A stretch of 41,281 nucleotides of DNA from a bacterium. GTDB taxonomy: Bacteria > Verrucomicrobiota > Verrucomicrobiia > Limisphaerales > J093. The translations under genes were made by a program, and so were the position numbers. Where the stretch lies: assembly GCA_021780105.1 (NCBI GenBank), contig JAJXZJ010000050.1, positions 1 through 41,281 of the forward strand, given 5' to 3'. Shown in pieces: positions 27,389-35,430 of the stretch; positions within the stretch are counted from its first letter, which is position 1; each line of letters starts with the position of its first letter. The notes under the pieces are model-generated. The model saw nothing but the letters and a program-made list of their open reading frames with translations. It was not told the DNA's origin and did no database searches.

Positions 27389-29311
27389 ATGTCCACGACC
27401 TATCCAGTTGAACTGCCCGACGTGAATTACTTCACCCGGCAGGTGCTCTGCCGCGAGGGTTGTCCGGTCCGCACCGACTCCGGAGGCTACGTGCAGGCCA
27501 TCGCCGAGGGCCGTTACGAGGACGCCTACGTCATCGCCCGCACGCCGAATCCGTTCGCCTCGATTTGCGGCCGCGTGTGCGCGGCCCCGTGCGAAGCGAA
27601 ATGCCGCCGTGGCGCGCTGGATGCCGCCATTTCGATCCGTGCCCTGAAACGGTTCGTCTGCGAGAAATTCGGCGTCGAGTCGGAGGACTTCGACCTGGGC
27701 CGGGTTTACCCCGAACTGCGCAACTCCCGCCGCGAGCGCCTGGGCGGCGGGCGCAAGGTCGCCGTCGTTGGCGCCGGCCCGGCCGGATTGTCCTGCGCCC
27801 ACGAACTGGCGCTGATGGGCTTTGCGCCCACCGTGTTCGAGGCGCGCGAACTGGGGGGCGGCATGTTGGTGCTCGGCGTGCCCGAATACCGCCTGCCCCG
27901 CGAAATCGTCCGCGCGGAAATCGAGGCCATCGCCTCGCTCGGCGTGGACATCCGCCTCAACTCCCGTTGGGGGCGGGATTTTTTGCTGGCCGATCTGAAA
28001 CGCCAGGGTTTCGAGGCGGTGTTCATCGGCATCGGCGCACACAAGAGCCGGGAGTTGAGCATCGAAGGCGTGCAGCTCGACGGCGTCCTCCGGGCGATTG
28101 ATTTCCTGCTCAACGTGAACCTCGGCTTCCGCGTGACGCTCGGCCGCAAGGTCGTCGTCATCGGCGGCGGCAATGTCGCCTTTGACGTGGCGCGCTCGGT
28201 CGTCCGGCAGGCGGAAAAGTTCGCCGGCATGAGCGAGGCCGAACTGCGCGCCGCGTTGCACCTGGCCGCGTCCGCGTTGGAGGAACTGACCGCCAAGGAC
28301 GCCGAGGCGCCAGACGAAGTCCGCCTTGCGCTAGACGTGGCCCGCGAAGCCATCCGCAAGGGCGTGCCGGAAGTCCACATGTTTTGCCTGGAAAATTTGG
28401 GCGAGATTCCGGCGGCCCGCGAGGAAATCGAGGAGGCGGAGAAGGAGGGCATCCAGCTCCACACGCGCTACGGCCCGAAGCGCATCCTCGGCCGCGACGG
28501 CAAAGTCAGCGGCATCGAACTCATCCGCGCCGGCCGGGTGTTCGATGAAAACCGCCGCTTCAACCCGCAATTCATCGAAGGCAGCGAGGAGGTCGTGGAT
28601 TGCGACACCGTCGTGCTCGCCATCGGCCAGTCGGCAGACCTCACGTGCATCCGTCCCGAGGACAACCTGAAGCTGACCCCGCGCGGCACGCTGCAAACCG
28701 ATCCGCTGACCATGGCCACTTCCCGGCCCGACATCTTCGCCGGCGGCGACGTGGCGTTCGGTCCGCGCATCATCATCACCGCCGTCGCCGAGGGCAAGCG
28801 GGCGGCGCGCTCGATCGCCAAGTTCCTCACTGGCCGCGAACCCGCCGAGCCGCGCCAGGCGCGCGTGACGATTTTCAACACGCGCCAATACCGGATGAAG
28901 CCGGATTACGAGAAGTTCGTGCGGCGTCCGCCGCCGACCCTGGCGTTGGACCGGCGCATCGGCATTGCCGAAGTGGAACTGGACTACCCGCAGCCGGACG
29001 CCCGACGGCAGGCGGATCGGTGCCTCAAATGTCACATCAGCCCGGTCTTCAACGGCGACGAGTGCATCCTCTGCGGCGGCTGCGCCGACGTATGCCCGGA
29101 GTATTGCCTGCGGCTGGTGGATGTCGCCAGCCTGCGCGGCGACGCCAGGTTGCAGTCCGCGTTCCTGGCCCGCTACGGCCGCATGCCGGCGGCCGGCGAA
29201 CAGGGCGCGATCATCAAGGATGAAACCCGGTGCATCCGCTGCGGCCTGTGCGCCGCCCGCTGCCCGACCGGCGCGATCACCATGGAGCGCGTGGAACTCG
29301 TGCCGGTGTGA
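27389..29311 (+). CDS. FAD/NAD(P)-binding oxidoreductase with Fe-S clusters (GltD/NfnB-like)
   Basis: The 640-residue product has three parts. The N-terminal Fe-S domain (about 15-95) carries cysteines at 21, 25, 60, 64, 68 and 72 (CGRVCAAPCEAKC). The flavin and nucleotide domains follow, with GAGPAG at 128-133 for FAD and GGGNVA at 259-264 for NAD(P). A ferredoxin domain at the end has two 4Fe-4S sets (CILCGGCADVC, 559-569; CIRCGLCAARC, 615-625). Between the NAD(P) loop and EVHMFCLENLGEIPA is an extra helical insertion of about 50 residues absent in GltD. There is no large GltB-type subunit nearby. It begins the tight run with the Rieske and cytochrome b genes, suggesting it exchanges electrons with that complex rather than making glutamate. 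Confidence 0.9.
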   Translation: MSTTYPVELPDVNYFTRQVLCREGCPVRTDSGGYVQAIAEGRYEDAYVIARTPNPFASICGRVCAAPCEAKCRRGALDAAISIRALKRFVCEKFGVESEDFDLGRVYPELRNSRRERLGGGRKVAVVGAGPAGLSCAHELALMGFAPTVFEARELGGGMLVLGVPEYRLPREIVRAEIEAIASLGVDIRLNSRWGRDFLLADLKRQGFEAVFIGIGAHKSRELSIEGVQLDGVLRAIDFLLNVNLGFRVTLGRKVVVIGGGNVAFDVARSVVRQAEKFAGMSEAELRAALHLAASALEELTAKDAEAPDEVRLALDVAREAIRKGVPEVHMFCLENLGEIPAAREEIEEAEKEGIQLHTRYGPKRILGRDGKVSGIELIRAGRVFDENRRFNPQFIEGSEEVVDCDTVVLAIGQSADLTCIRPEDNLKLTPRGTLQTDPLTMATSRPDIFAGGDVAFGPRIIITAVAEGKRAARSIAKFLTGREPAEPRQARVTIFNTRQYRMKPDYEKFVRRPPPTLALDRRIGIAEVELDYPQPDARRQADRCLKCHISPVFNGDECILCGGCADVCPEYCLRLVDVASLRGDARLQSAFLARYGRMPAAGEQGAIIKDETRCIRCGLCAARCPTGAITMERVELVPV

Positions 29312-29329
29312 CTTTTCAAGGATTGTTCA

Positions 29330-29800
29330 ATGAATCACCCCACTCCTGACAACGACGTTTCCCGGCGGAGTTTTTTCCAGCTCGCCCTTGGCTGGCTGGC
29401 CGGCGCGTTTGCCACCGCGGCATCGGCGGTGGCCGCCGTGCGGTTTCTCGTGCCGAACGTGCTTTACGAGCCGAGCCAGCGCTTCAAGGCCGGCAAGCCG
29501 GAGGATTATCCGGACGGCTCGGTGACGTTTCTGGAGGACGAGCGGGTCTTCCTCATCCGCAAGGGGAACACCTTCCGGTGCCTCTCGGCGGTCTGCACGC
29601 ACCTGGGCTGCACGGTGAACCGCGCGAACAAGGGCTACCACTGCCCCTGCCACGGCAGCGTGTTCAACGACGAGGGCAAGGTGGAGGGCGGCCCGGCGCC
29701 GCGCGGGCTGCCGTGGTTCCTGGTGACCTTGAGCAAAGACAACCGGCTCCTCGTGGACAAAGGCGAAACCGTGGTCGCGGACAAATACCTGGTCGTATGA
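29330..29800 (+). CDS. Rieske 2Fe-2S protein of a quinol-cytochrome c complex
   Basis: The 156-residue protein has a Tat-type N-terminus ([15 protein letters not shown]) that also serves as the single membrane anchor. The 2Fe-2S cluster loops are CTHLGC (89-94) and CPCHGS (105-110), with the disulfide cysteines Cys94 and Cys107 present as in bc1/b6f Rieske proteins. It accepts the first electron from quinol and passes it to the cytochrome c subunit. It begins 18 bases after the oxidoreductase stop and its own stop overlaps the cytochrome b start by four bases (ATGA), so subunits are made in step. Function is secure at the family level. Confidence 0.95.
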   Translation: MNHPTPDNDVSRRSFFQLALGWLAGAFATAASAVAAVRFLVPNVLYEPSQRFKAGKPEDYPDGSVTFLEDERVFLIRKGNTFRCLSAVCTHLGCTVNRANKGYHCPCHGSVFNDEGKVEGGPAPRGLPWFLVTLSKDNRLLVDKGETVVADKYLVV

Positions 29801-31083
29801 ACACGCCCCTCCCCCAACGCCTCTGGCAGCGGTTCACACGGACGCGCGTGGGCCGTTCCATCTTCCGCGTCGGCCTGCCGCAGAGCAAACTGGAGCGTTC
29901 GCAGGCGATGGTCTCCAGCTTCCTGCTGCACGTCCAGCCGGCGAAAGTCAACCGCCACTCGCTGCGCGCCGGCTACACGCTGGGACTGGGGTTGATCACG
30001 CTTTACCTGTTTCTGATCCTCATCGGCACCGGCGTGCTGCTGATGTTCTACTACGTGCCCAGCACGCAGCAGGCCTACGACGGGATGAAGGATCTCCAGT
30101 TCGTCGTCTCCGCCGGTCTGCTCATCCGCAACATGCACCGCTGGGCGGCGCACCTGATGGTGTTGTTTGTCATGCTGCACCTCGGCCGCGTGTTCTACAC
30201 CGGCGCCTACAAACAGCCGCGAGAATTCAACTGGCTGGTCGGCGTCGGCCTGTTCCTCCTGACGCTGGCGTTGAGCTTCACCGGCTACCTGCTGCCGTGG
30301 GACCAGCTCGCGTTCTGGGCGATCACCGTCGGCACCAGCATTGCCGGCTACGCGCCGGTCGTCGGCCAGAAGCTCCGGTTCCTGATGCTCGGCGGGCACA
30401 CGGTCGGGCAGGAGGCGCTCATCCGTTTTTACGCGCTCCACGTGATCGTCCTGCCGGCGCTGGCGGTGCTGATGATCGGCGTCCACTTCTGGCGCGTGCG
30501 TAAGGACGGCGGCCTGTCGCGGCCGGACGAGCCCGGCGACGTCGTCGGGCAGGTCGAATTGGGCCAGGTGCCCACGAACAAGACCTACGGCCTGATGGAA
30601 CTGGCGCAGGGCACCACGCCGCAGGTGGGGAAGAATCCGGAGGACGAGGTGTTTGCCTGGCCGCATCTGGTGTTCCGCGAACTGCTGCTGTTCCTGCTGG
30701 TGGTGGCGGTTCTCCTGTTTCTGGCGATCTTTTGGAATGCGCCGCTGGAGGAGTTCGCCAACCCGATCCATCCGCCCAACCCGGCCAAGGCGCCGTGGTA
30801 TTTTCTCGGCCTGCAGGAACTGGTGAGCTACTCGGCCTTCTGGGGCGGCGTGGTCGTGCCGGGGTTGCTGGTGACGGCGCTCGCGGCGCTGCCTTACCTG
30901 GACCGCGGATGCCGCGGCGTCGGGCGCTGGTTTGCCCGCGAGCGGATCGTCGCGAACACCGTGTTCACCATCTGCGTGCTGGCGGCCATCGTGTTTACCC
31001 TCATCGGTTCATTCTTCCGCGGACCAAACTGGGGCTGGGTGGAGCCGTGGCAGAAACCGCCGGTGGTGACGGAAGGACACTGA
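29797..31083 (+). CDS. Cytochrome b, b6-like with fused subunit IV part
   Basis: This 428-residue membrane protein carries the two b-haems and the quinol sites. The haem ligands are His114/His128 in helix B (13 residues between) and His215/His230 in helix D (14 between), the b6f-like spacing. The C-terminal half corresponds to subunit IV. The usual Qo-site PEWY is KAPWY here (332-335). The position equivalent to the b6 Cys that holds the extra c-type haem is Leu (about 71), so that haem is not expected. FYYVP (84-88) follows. The start ATG overlaps the Rieske stop; a longer open frame upstream overlaps the Rieske gene and is rejected. The hexahaem gene follows after 4 bases. Confidence 0.94.
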   Translation: MNTPLPQRLWQRFTRTRVGRSIFRVGLPQSKLERSQAMVSSFLLHVQPAKVNRHSLRAGYTLGLGLITLYLFLILIGTGVLLMFYYVPSTQQAYDGMKDLQFVVSAGLLIRNMHRWAAHLMVLFVMLHLGRVFYTGAYKQPREFNWLVGVGLFLLTLALSFTGYLLPWDQLAFWAITVGTSIAGYAPVVGQKLRFLMLGGHTVGQEALIRFYALHVIVLPALAVLMIGVHFWRVRKDGGLSRPDEPGDVVGQVELGQVPTNKTYGLMELAQGTTPQVGKNPEDEVFAWPHLVFRELLLFLLVVAVLLFLAIFWNAPLEEFANPIHPPNPAKAPWYFLGLQELVSYSAFWGGVVVPGLLVTALAALPYLDRGCRGVGRWFARERIVANTVFTICVLAAIVFTLIGSFFRGPNWGWVEPWQKPPVVTEGH

Positions 31084-31087
31084 GCAC

Positions 31088-32476
31088 ATGAACGAACCTT
31101 CTCTGCGCAAATTCTACGCCTGGTTCACGGCGCTCGGCCTGCTGGTTGGTTTGCTGGTCATCGCCGGCTACTACAAGGACGAGTTCCGCGAGTGGAAGAC
31201 GTATCAGACCCAGTTCCGCCAGGAGGAACTCCGTCGCGCAACCACGCCGCAGCAAAAGCTCCTGGCGGAGAACACGCCGGTGCAAATCCGCCAGATCCTC
31301 CTGCCCGAGCTACACCGCGTGGACCGCTGCACCACCTGCCACCTGGCGGTGGACGACCCCAGCTACGGCGGCTACGCGCAACCGCTGGCCTACCACCCGC
31401 TGAGCGACCAGCACCCGTTCGAGAAATTCGGCTGCACCGTCTGCCACCGCGGCCAGGGCCGCGCCACCACCGTGGCCGACGCCCACGGCAACGTGCCGCA
31501 CTGGGACGAGCCGATGCTGCCGCTGCGCTACATCCAGGCCTCGTGCGGCCAGTGCCATCAGGCGGCAGACAACCCCGCGGCGCCCGAACTGGCCCGCGGC
31601 CAGCAGTTGTTCGATGACAGCGGCTGCCGCGGCTGCCACAAACTCAATGGCGTCGGTGGCATCATCGGACCGGAACTGGACAAGGTCGGCGCCCGCCGCT
31701 CGCCGGAATGGCTGCGGCAACATTTCCTTGCGCCCTCCAGCGTCACGCCCGGCTCCGCCATGCCACCGCAGAAGTTCGCCGAGACAAACCTGGAGGCGAT
31801 CACACTGTTCATGCTCAGCCTCACCGGCGAGCCGGTGCCGGGCTACTACGCCTCCATGAAGGTGATTCCCAGTTCGAGCCAGGGCCGGCGCCTGTTCGAA
31901 CAGAAAGGGTGCATCGCCTGCCACGCCGTCGGTGGCGTCGGCGGCAAGATCGGGCCGGCGCTTGACGATGTCGGCCTGCGGCGCAAGCCGGAGTGGATGA
32001 TCCAGCATTTCCGCAATCCGCAGGCCGTCAGTCCCGGCACGGTCATGCCGCAGTTCGGCTTCACCGAGTCCGAGGCCCGCGCGCTGACGGATTTCCTGGT
32101 GCATCTGCGTGACCAGAAGGTGGCTCTGAGCCTGCCGGCCCTGATGAATCCGGTTGAGCGCGGCCGGGCCGCCTTCCGCAAATATGGCTGTATCGGCTGC
32201 CACGGACCCGATGGCAAAGGCGGCGTGCCCAATCCGAACGCCAAGACCGCCGAGCAGGTGCCGGGTTTGCTCTACGTGGCCGACGGCTACACCAAGGCCG
32301 AATTGAAGGCGCGCATTTTGGACGGCCAGAAGGAAATCACCGCCCTTGATCCCAAGCGCCCGCCGCCGCCACTCTACATGCCCGCGTGGCGGGGCACGAT
32401 CAACGACGCGGAGGTGGATGACCTGGTCGCCTACCTGTTCAGCCTCAAACCCAAGGGCGACGATGTGGGCTTCTGA
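31088..32476 (+). CDS. Membrane-anchored hexahaem c-type cytochrome
   Basis: The 462-residue protein has one N-terminal membrane anchor (about 10-28) and six CxxCH haem sites: 81-85 (CTTCH), 116-120, 153-157, 180-184, 275-279 and 368-372 (CIGCH). The first three form a compact multihaem head. The last three are each set in class I-like cytochrome domains with GP-L--VG--R-PEW and M-P repeats, so this part looks like three tandem mono-haem modules. It is the probable electron acceptor of the Rieske protein, replacing cytochrome c1 or f. It starts 4 bases after cytochrome b, so it belongs to the same complex. About 415 bases without genes follow it. Confidence 0.93.
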   Translation: MNEPSLRKFYAWFTALGLLVGLLVIAGYYKDEFREWKTYQTQFRQEELRRATTPQQKLLAENTPVQIRQILLPELHRVDRCTTCHLAVDDPSYGGYAQPLAYHPLSDQHPFEKFGCTVCHRGQGRATTVADAHGNVPHWDEPMLPLRYIQASCGQCHQAADNPAAPELARGQQLFDDSGCRGCHKLNGVGGIIGPELDKVGARRSPEWLRQHFLAPSSVTPGSAMPPQKFAETNLEAITLFMLSLTGEPVPGYYASMKVIPSSSQGRRLFEQKGCIACHAVGGVGGKIGPALDDVGLRRKPEWMIQHFRNPQAVSPGTVMPQFGFTESEARALTDFLVHLRDQKVALSLPALMNPVERGRAAFRKYGCIGCHGPDGKGGVPNPNAKTAEQVPGLLYVADGYTKAELKARILDGQKEITALDPKRPPPPLYMPAWRGTINDAEVDDLVAYLFSLKPKGDDVGF

Positions 32477-32891
32477 GCACCGGTTTGTTCCAAGCGGCGG
32501 CGATGACGCGCCCGTTTCGACGCCCGGTGAAACCGGCTTCAGTTCCCGTCGCCCCCTTTAGCGGGAATCAACGGGCCACTCGCTGGTGCGTTGCGGGCTG
32601 ACGCCGGGCCGTGTCCTGGACGACGCCGAGGCAGGCAACGAAGTGAAGCAAGGCCACCGAGGCCTTGGAAGTCCGTCCCGCCTCCGGCCGGTCCGCCACG
32701 AACGCGCCGTCCGAGCACAGACGTTCCCAAACGTCCTGGCGGTTTACCGCTGGTGCGACGCACTCAATCCGGCTCAAGCCCCATGCAATCAAAGGATTTC
32801 TCCGGATTGAATACGCTGGAAATAGTTGTTGACGACAGATGTCGCATGACTACCTTAGACGACGGATGTCGTCACCTGTCAACTGACGGTT
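32477..32891. other. Intergenic region between the cytochrome operon and the BlaI-type gene
   Basis: This stretch of 415 bases has no convincing gene. A short minus-strand frame (32568-32792) has no family resemblance. A weak 5-bp hairpin (CCGGT-GAA-ACCGG, 32524-32536) lies just after the hexahaem stop but without a T run. The last 60 bases hold the BlaI operator/promoter region. Confidence 0.5.
32829..32873 (+). promoter_or_regulatory. Probable autoregulated promoter with two BlaI-type operators
   Basis: Two near-identical palindromes lie 27 bases apart: GACGACAGATGTCG (32831-32844) and GACGACGGATGTCGTC (32858-32873). The common core is CGACA/G-x2-TGTCG, like BlaI/CopY sites reported in other phyla. 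TTGACG at 32829-32834 is a good -35 that overlaps the first palindrome. TACCTT at 32851 is only a weak -10, right before the second palindrome. Repressor dimers on both would block RNA polymerase. The BlaI-type gene starts 19 bases downstream. Confidence 0.7.
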
Positions 32892-33257
32892 ATGCGCGCG
32901 AAACCCACCATTGGCCGGGCCGAAATGGAAATCCTCCATTTCATCCACGACCACCATCCCGTCACCGTGCGGACGGTGGCCGAGCAATTTGGCGAGGGCA
33001 AAGGGCTGGTGCGCACCACCGTCCTGAACGTCATGGAACGGCTGCGCAAGAAGGGCTTTCTCGTGCGCAAGCAGGCCGCGGGCATTTACCAGTATTCACC
33101 GCGTCTGCCCAAGGCCGATCTGCTCCGGGGCCTGGTGCGGGAATTCGTGGACCAATCGCTCGGCGGCTCCCTGTCGCCCTTCGTGGCTTACCTGATCGAG
33201 GAGGCCCGGTTGACGGAGCCGGAACTGGCGGACCTCCGGCAAATGGTCCGTGATTGA
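32892..33257 (+). CDS. BlaI/MecI/CopY-family transcriptional repressor
   Basis: The 121-residue winged-helix protein matches the penicillinase-repressor family in length and order: MRAKPTIGRAEMEILHFI at the start, the recognition helix and wing at RTTVLNVMERLRKKGFLVRK (41-60), and a C-terminal dimerisation helix (LLRGLVREFVDQSLGG). In the classical system the repressor is cut or released when the partner M56/BlaR1 protein senses a signal. The M56-like gene follows with only 14 bases between stop and start, the standard pairing. No beta-lactamase or penicillin-binding protein gene lies in the window, so the regulon may be unrelated to antibiotics. The ATG at 32892 is clear. Confidence 0.93.
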   Translation: MRAKPTIGRAEMEILHFIHDHHPVTVRTVAEQFGEGKGLVRTTVLNVMERLRKKGFLVRKQAAGIYQYSPRLPKADLLRGLVREFVDQSLGGSLSPFVAYLIEEARLTEPELADLRQMVRD

Positions 33258-33271
33258 GAAGAGACCCGGCC

Positions 33272-35329
33272 ATGACCGAATTCGTTCCCTGGCTTGATGA
33301 ATTTGCCCCGCGGTGGGCCAGCGCGATGTGGCAGGCCACATGGCAGGGCGGGCTCGCGATCGCCGTCGTCTGGCTGTTGTGCCGGCTCTGGCCCAGAATT
33401 CCGGCGCGAGTGCGCTGCTGGTTGTGGCGCCTGGCCTTTGCCAAGTTGCTGGTTTGTCTGTTCTGGACGACTCCGATCAACCTGGCTTGGTTGCCGGCCC
33501 GCCAACCGATGGCGATCGCCGTTTCCCAGGTCGAACCAATTTCCCCTCTCTCATCCGCCGATCCCGGGGCACCGGGGCAATGGCTGCCGTCCACCCTAAA
33601 CCATCAAGGCTCGAAGTCGTCCGTCAGGCCAACCGTGACCGCCGTGGTTTTGGTGCTTTGGACCTTATGCGTGATGGCCGGCTTGGCGGACATTGCGCGG
33701 CGAAGGTGGCTGGCGCGACGGCGGGTTCAGGCCAGCAAGACCCTGGACCGGGATGCAATCAACGCCGAACTGGTTGCGCTCCTGGCCCGCTTCGAAATCT
33801 GCTCACGACCGGAAGTTCGGATCGCCGATGACTTGAACACTCCCCTGTTGGCTGGGTGGCGACACCCGACCATTTTGCTGCCGCAGACTTTCCTGGAAGA
33901 CAAGTCGCCGCTGCAGTTGCGGATGATGATGGCCCACGAATTGGCCCATATCAAACGCCACGACCTTGGGTGGGCGTGGCTGGCGATGGCCGCCCGGACG
34001 CTGTTCTTCTTCCATCCGCTGGTGCTCCTGGCGATCAAGGAATGCCGTCTGACCGAGGAAATGGCCGCAGACGAGTTGACGGTGACGGTCGGAGGTTTCC
34101 AACCCGCGGACTACGCAGGCATGTTGGTGGACGTGGCCGCCAGGCTTTTTCATCCCCCAAAGGAAGCAATGGTAGTCGGTGTCGTAGGATCACGAAGCAC
34201 CTTAAAAAGGAGACTCACAGCCATGAAAAACAGATGTTCACTATCAAATCGGTGGATGGCTCTAGCTGTCATTACCGCAACCACCGCCGGCCTCGGCGTC
34301 ATTGTGCCGTGGCGGCTCACCGCCCAAGCTCCGAGTCCGCAGGCGGCAACCACCACCGGCGCGGCCGTTCAAACCGGACCCACCGGCGCGTCTGCAACCG
34401 GACAATTACAACTCGAACTGGTGTCCGAACCCAAGGCTGGCGCGGAAGTCCTGGTGGATGCGGCCGGCCGTTACCACCATGCCGGACGTGAGCTGAACCT
34501 GGACCAACTCGTGTCGGAACTCAAAACCGCCTCGACCTCCGCGGGCCAATCCAGCGTCAGGGTCCAGGTTGATGCCAAGGCACCCTGGCCCCAGGTGATC
34601 GCCTTGTTCGACAAGCTGCGCGAGGCCGGCATCGGGCGGGTTTCGATCACGACGAATTCGAGCGCGCAGCCCGGCCACCCAATCTTCAACGTTGATTTCG
34701 GAGTCTGGCGTCCGAACGAGTCGAAACAAACCGGTCCGGCGGCCGCGGGCAACGATGGCGACTACTGGAACACCGTGGGAGTCGCCTGGAATAACGACCA
34801 TACAGAGTCGGATTTGAAGTTCGCGTCTGGTGAGCCAAGTCCCATTCAGGTGCGAATGGTCAATCTGGGCGGCGGCTGGTCCAACGCTGGCCTCATGGGT
34901 GTCAAAGCGCCCATGTTGGATACCTACAACTATCCTGCGGGCAACCAAGGTGGGAATTCACACGTCATTCTCAACGAAGTCCCGGCCGGCAAATATGACC
35001 TCTACATTTATGGCCATACGCGAGGCCCGGTGGGCTACGGCGATTACACCTTGACCGTGGGAACGCATCGCTACGGGCGAAAAACCACGTCCAACAAGAG
35101 CGACGCCATCGAGGACAAGACCTGGGTAGAGGGCAGCCAGTATGTCAAATTCGCCGGCGTCAAGGTGGCTGCGGGCGACAAGGTGGAGATTCTCATCCAG
35201 CCGGGCGGACAATTGGGGTTGGACGCCGCGGCCAGCGACATCGCGCCAACGCCGGCAGGCCAGCAACCGGTGGCGAGGACGTGGTCCGAAACAACCATTT
35301 GCGGCCTGCAGCTTGTCCCGGTCAAATAA
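33272..35329 (+). CDS. M56 (BlaR1-like) membrane metallopeptidase with ExbD-like and beta-rich C-terminal domains
   Basis: From the ATG at 33272 this is a 685-residue protein. The N-terminal part (about 1-345) is an M56 peptidase: several membrane helices, the zinc site HELAHIKRH (222-226) and the third ligand Glu263 in EEMAADE. After a last helix (about 328-345) the extracytoplasmic part begins. Residues about 378-462 look like an ExbD/TolR periplasmic domain (VLVDAAGRYHHAGRELNLDQL, QVIALFDKLREAGIGRVSI). Residues about 473-685 form a beta-rich domain (VDFGVWRPNESKQTGPAAAG, PAGKYDLYIYGHTRGPVGYG) resembling accessory domains in verrucomicrobial exported proteins. No penicillin-sensor domain is seen. 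It probably senses an envelope signal and inactivates the repressor. Confidence 0.87.
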   Translation: MTEFVPWLDEFAPRWASAMWQATWQGGLAIAVVWLLCRLWPRIPARVRCWLWRLAFAKLLVCLFWTTPINLAWLPARQPMAIAVSQVEPISPLSSADPGAPGQWLPSTLNHQGSKSSVRPTVTAVVLVLWTLCVMAGLADIARRRWLARRRVQASKTLDRDAINAELVALLARFEICSRPEVRIADDLNTPLLAGWRHPTILLPQTFLEDKSPLQLRMMMAHELAHIKRHDLGWAWLAMAARTLFFFHPLVLLAIKECRLTEEMAADELTVTVGGFQPADYAGMLVDVAARLFHPPKEAMVVGVVGSRSTLKRRLTAMKNRCSLSNRWMALAVITATTAGLGVIVPWRLTAQAPSPQAATTTGAAVQTGPTGASATGQLQLELVSEPKAGAEVLVDAAGRYHHAGRELNLDQLVSELKTASTSAGQSSVRVQVDAKAPWPQVIALFDKLREAGIGRVSITTNSSAQPGHPIFNVDFGVWRPNESKQTGPAAAGNDGDYWNTVGVAWNNDHTESDLKFASGEPSPIQVRMVNLGGGWSNAGLMGVKAPMLDTYNYPAGNQGGNSHVILNEVPAGKYDLYIYGHTRGPVGYGDYTLTVGTHRYGRKTTSNKSDAIEDKTWVEGSQYVKFAGVKVAAGDKVEILIQPGGQLGLDAAASDIAPTPAGQQPVARTWSETTICGLQLVPVK
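34204..34225 (+). promoter_or_regulatory. Internal ribosome binding site and start within the M56 gene
   Basis: Inside the M56 frame an AAAAAGGAGA element (34204-34213) sits 9 bases before an in-frame ATG (34223-34225, codon 318). The following residues, MKNRCSLSNRWMALAVITAT, read like a signal peptide. This could give a separate exported product comprising only the ExbD-like and beta-rich domains. The same segment can also simply be the last membrane helix of the full protein, as in other M56 proteins. Confidence 0.45.
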
Positions 35330-35430
35330 GCGGGACTCCCCCATTTCGCAATCGCTGAAGCCCGGCCGGTTTGCGTTGTGCCGCTGAACCAAAAGGACGT
35401 CAACCGGCTGCCCCGCGGGAATCCCGCCGT

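Noticed and set aside
29041..29100. A CxxCH-like CLKCH in the flavoprotein suggesting a c-type haem
   Set aside because: The protein has no signal peptide and the motif lies next to ferredoxin-type cysteine sets; it is a known feature of this cytoplasmic Fe-S oxidoreductase family.
27389..29311. Glutamate synthase small subunit (gltD) as the function of the flavoprotein
   Set aside because: No gltB is nearby, there is an extra helical insertion and a second ferredoxin domain at the C-terminus, and the gene is packed with Rieske/cyt b genes.
32524..32536. A CCGGT-GAA-ACCGG hairpin after the hexahaem gene as a terminator
   Set aside because: The stem is only five base pairs and no T run follows, so it is not convincing as an intrinsic terminator.
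32568..32792. A 74-codon minus-strand frame before the BlaI-type gene
   Set aside because: No homology or start signal; the composition is like surrounding intergenic DNA.
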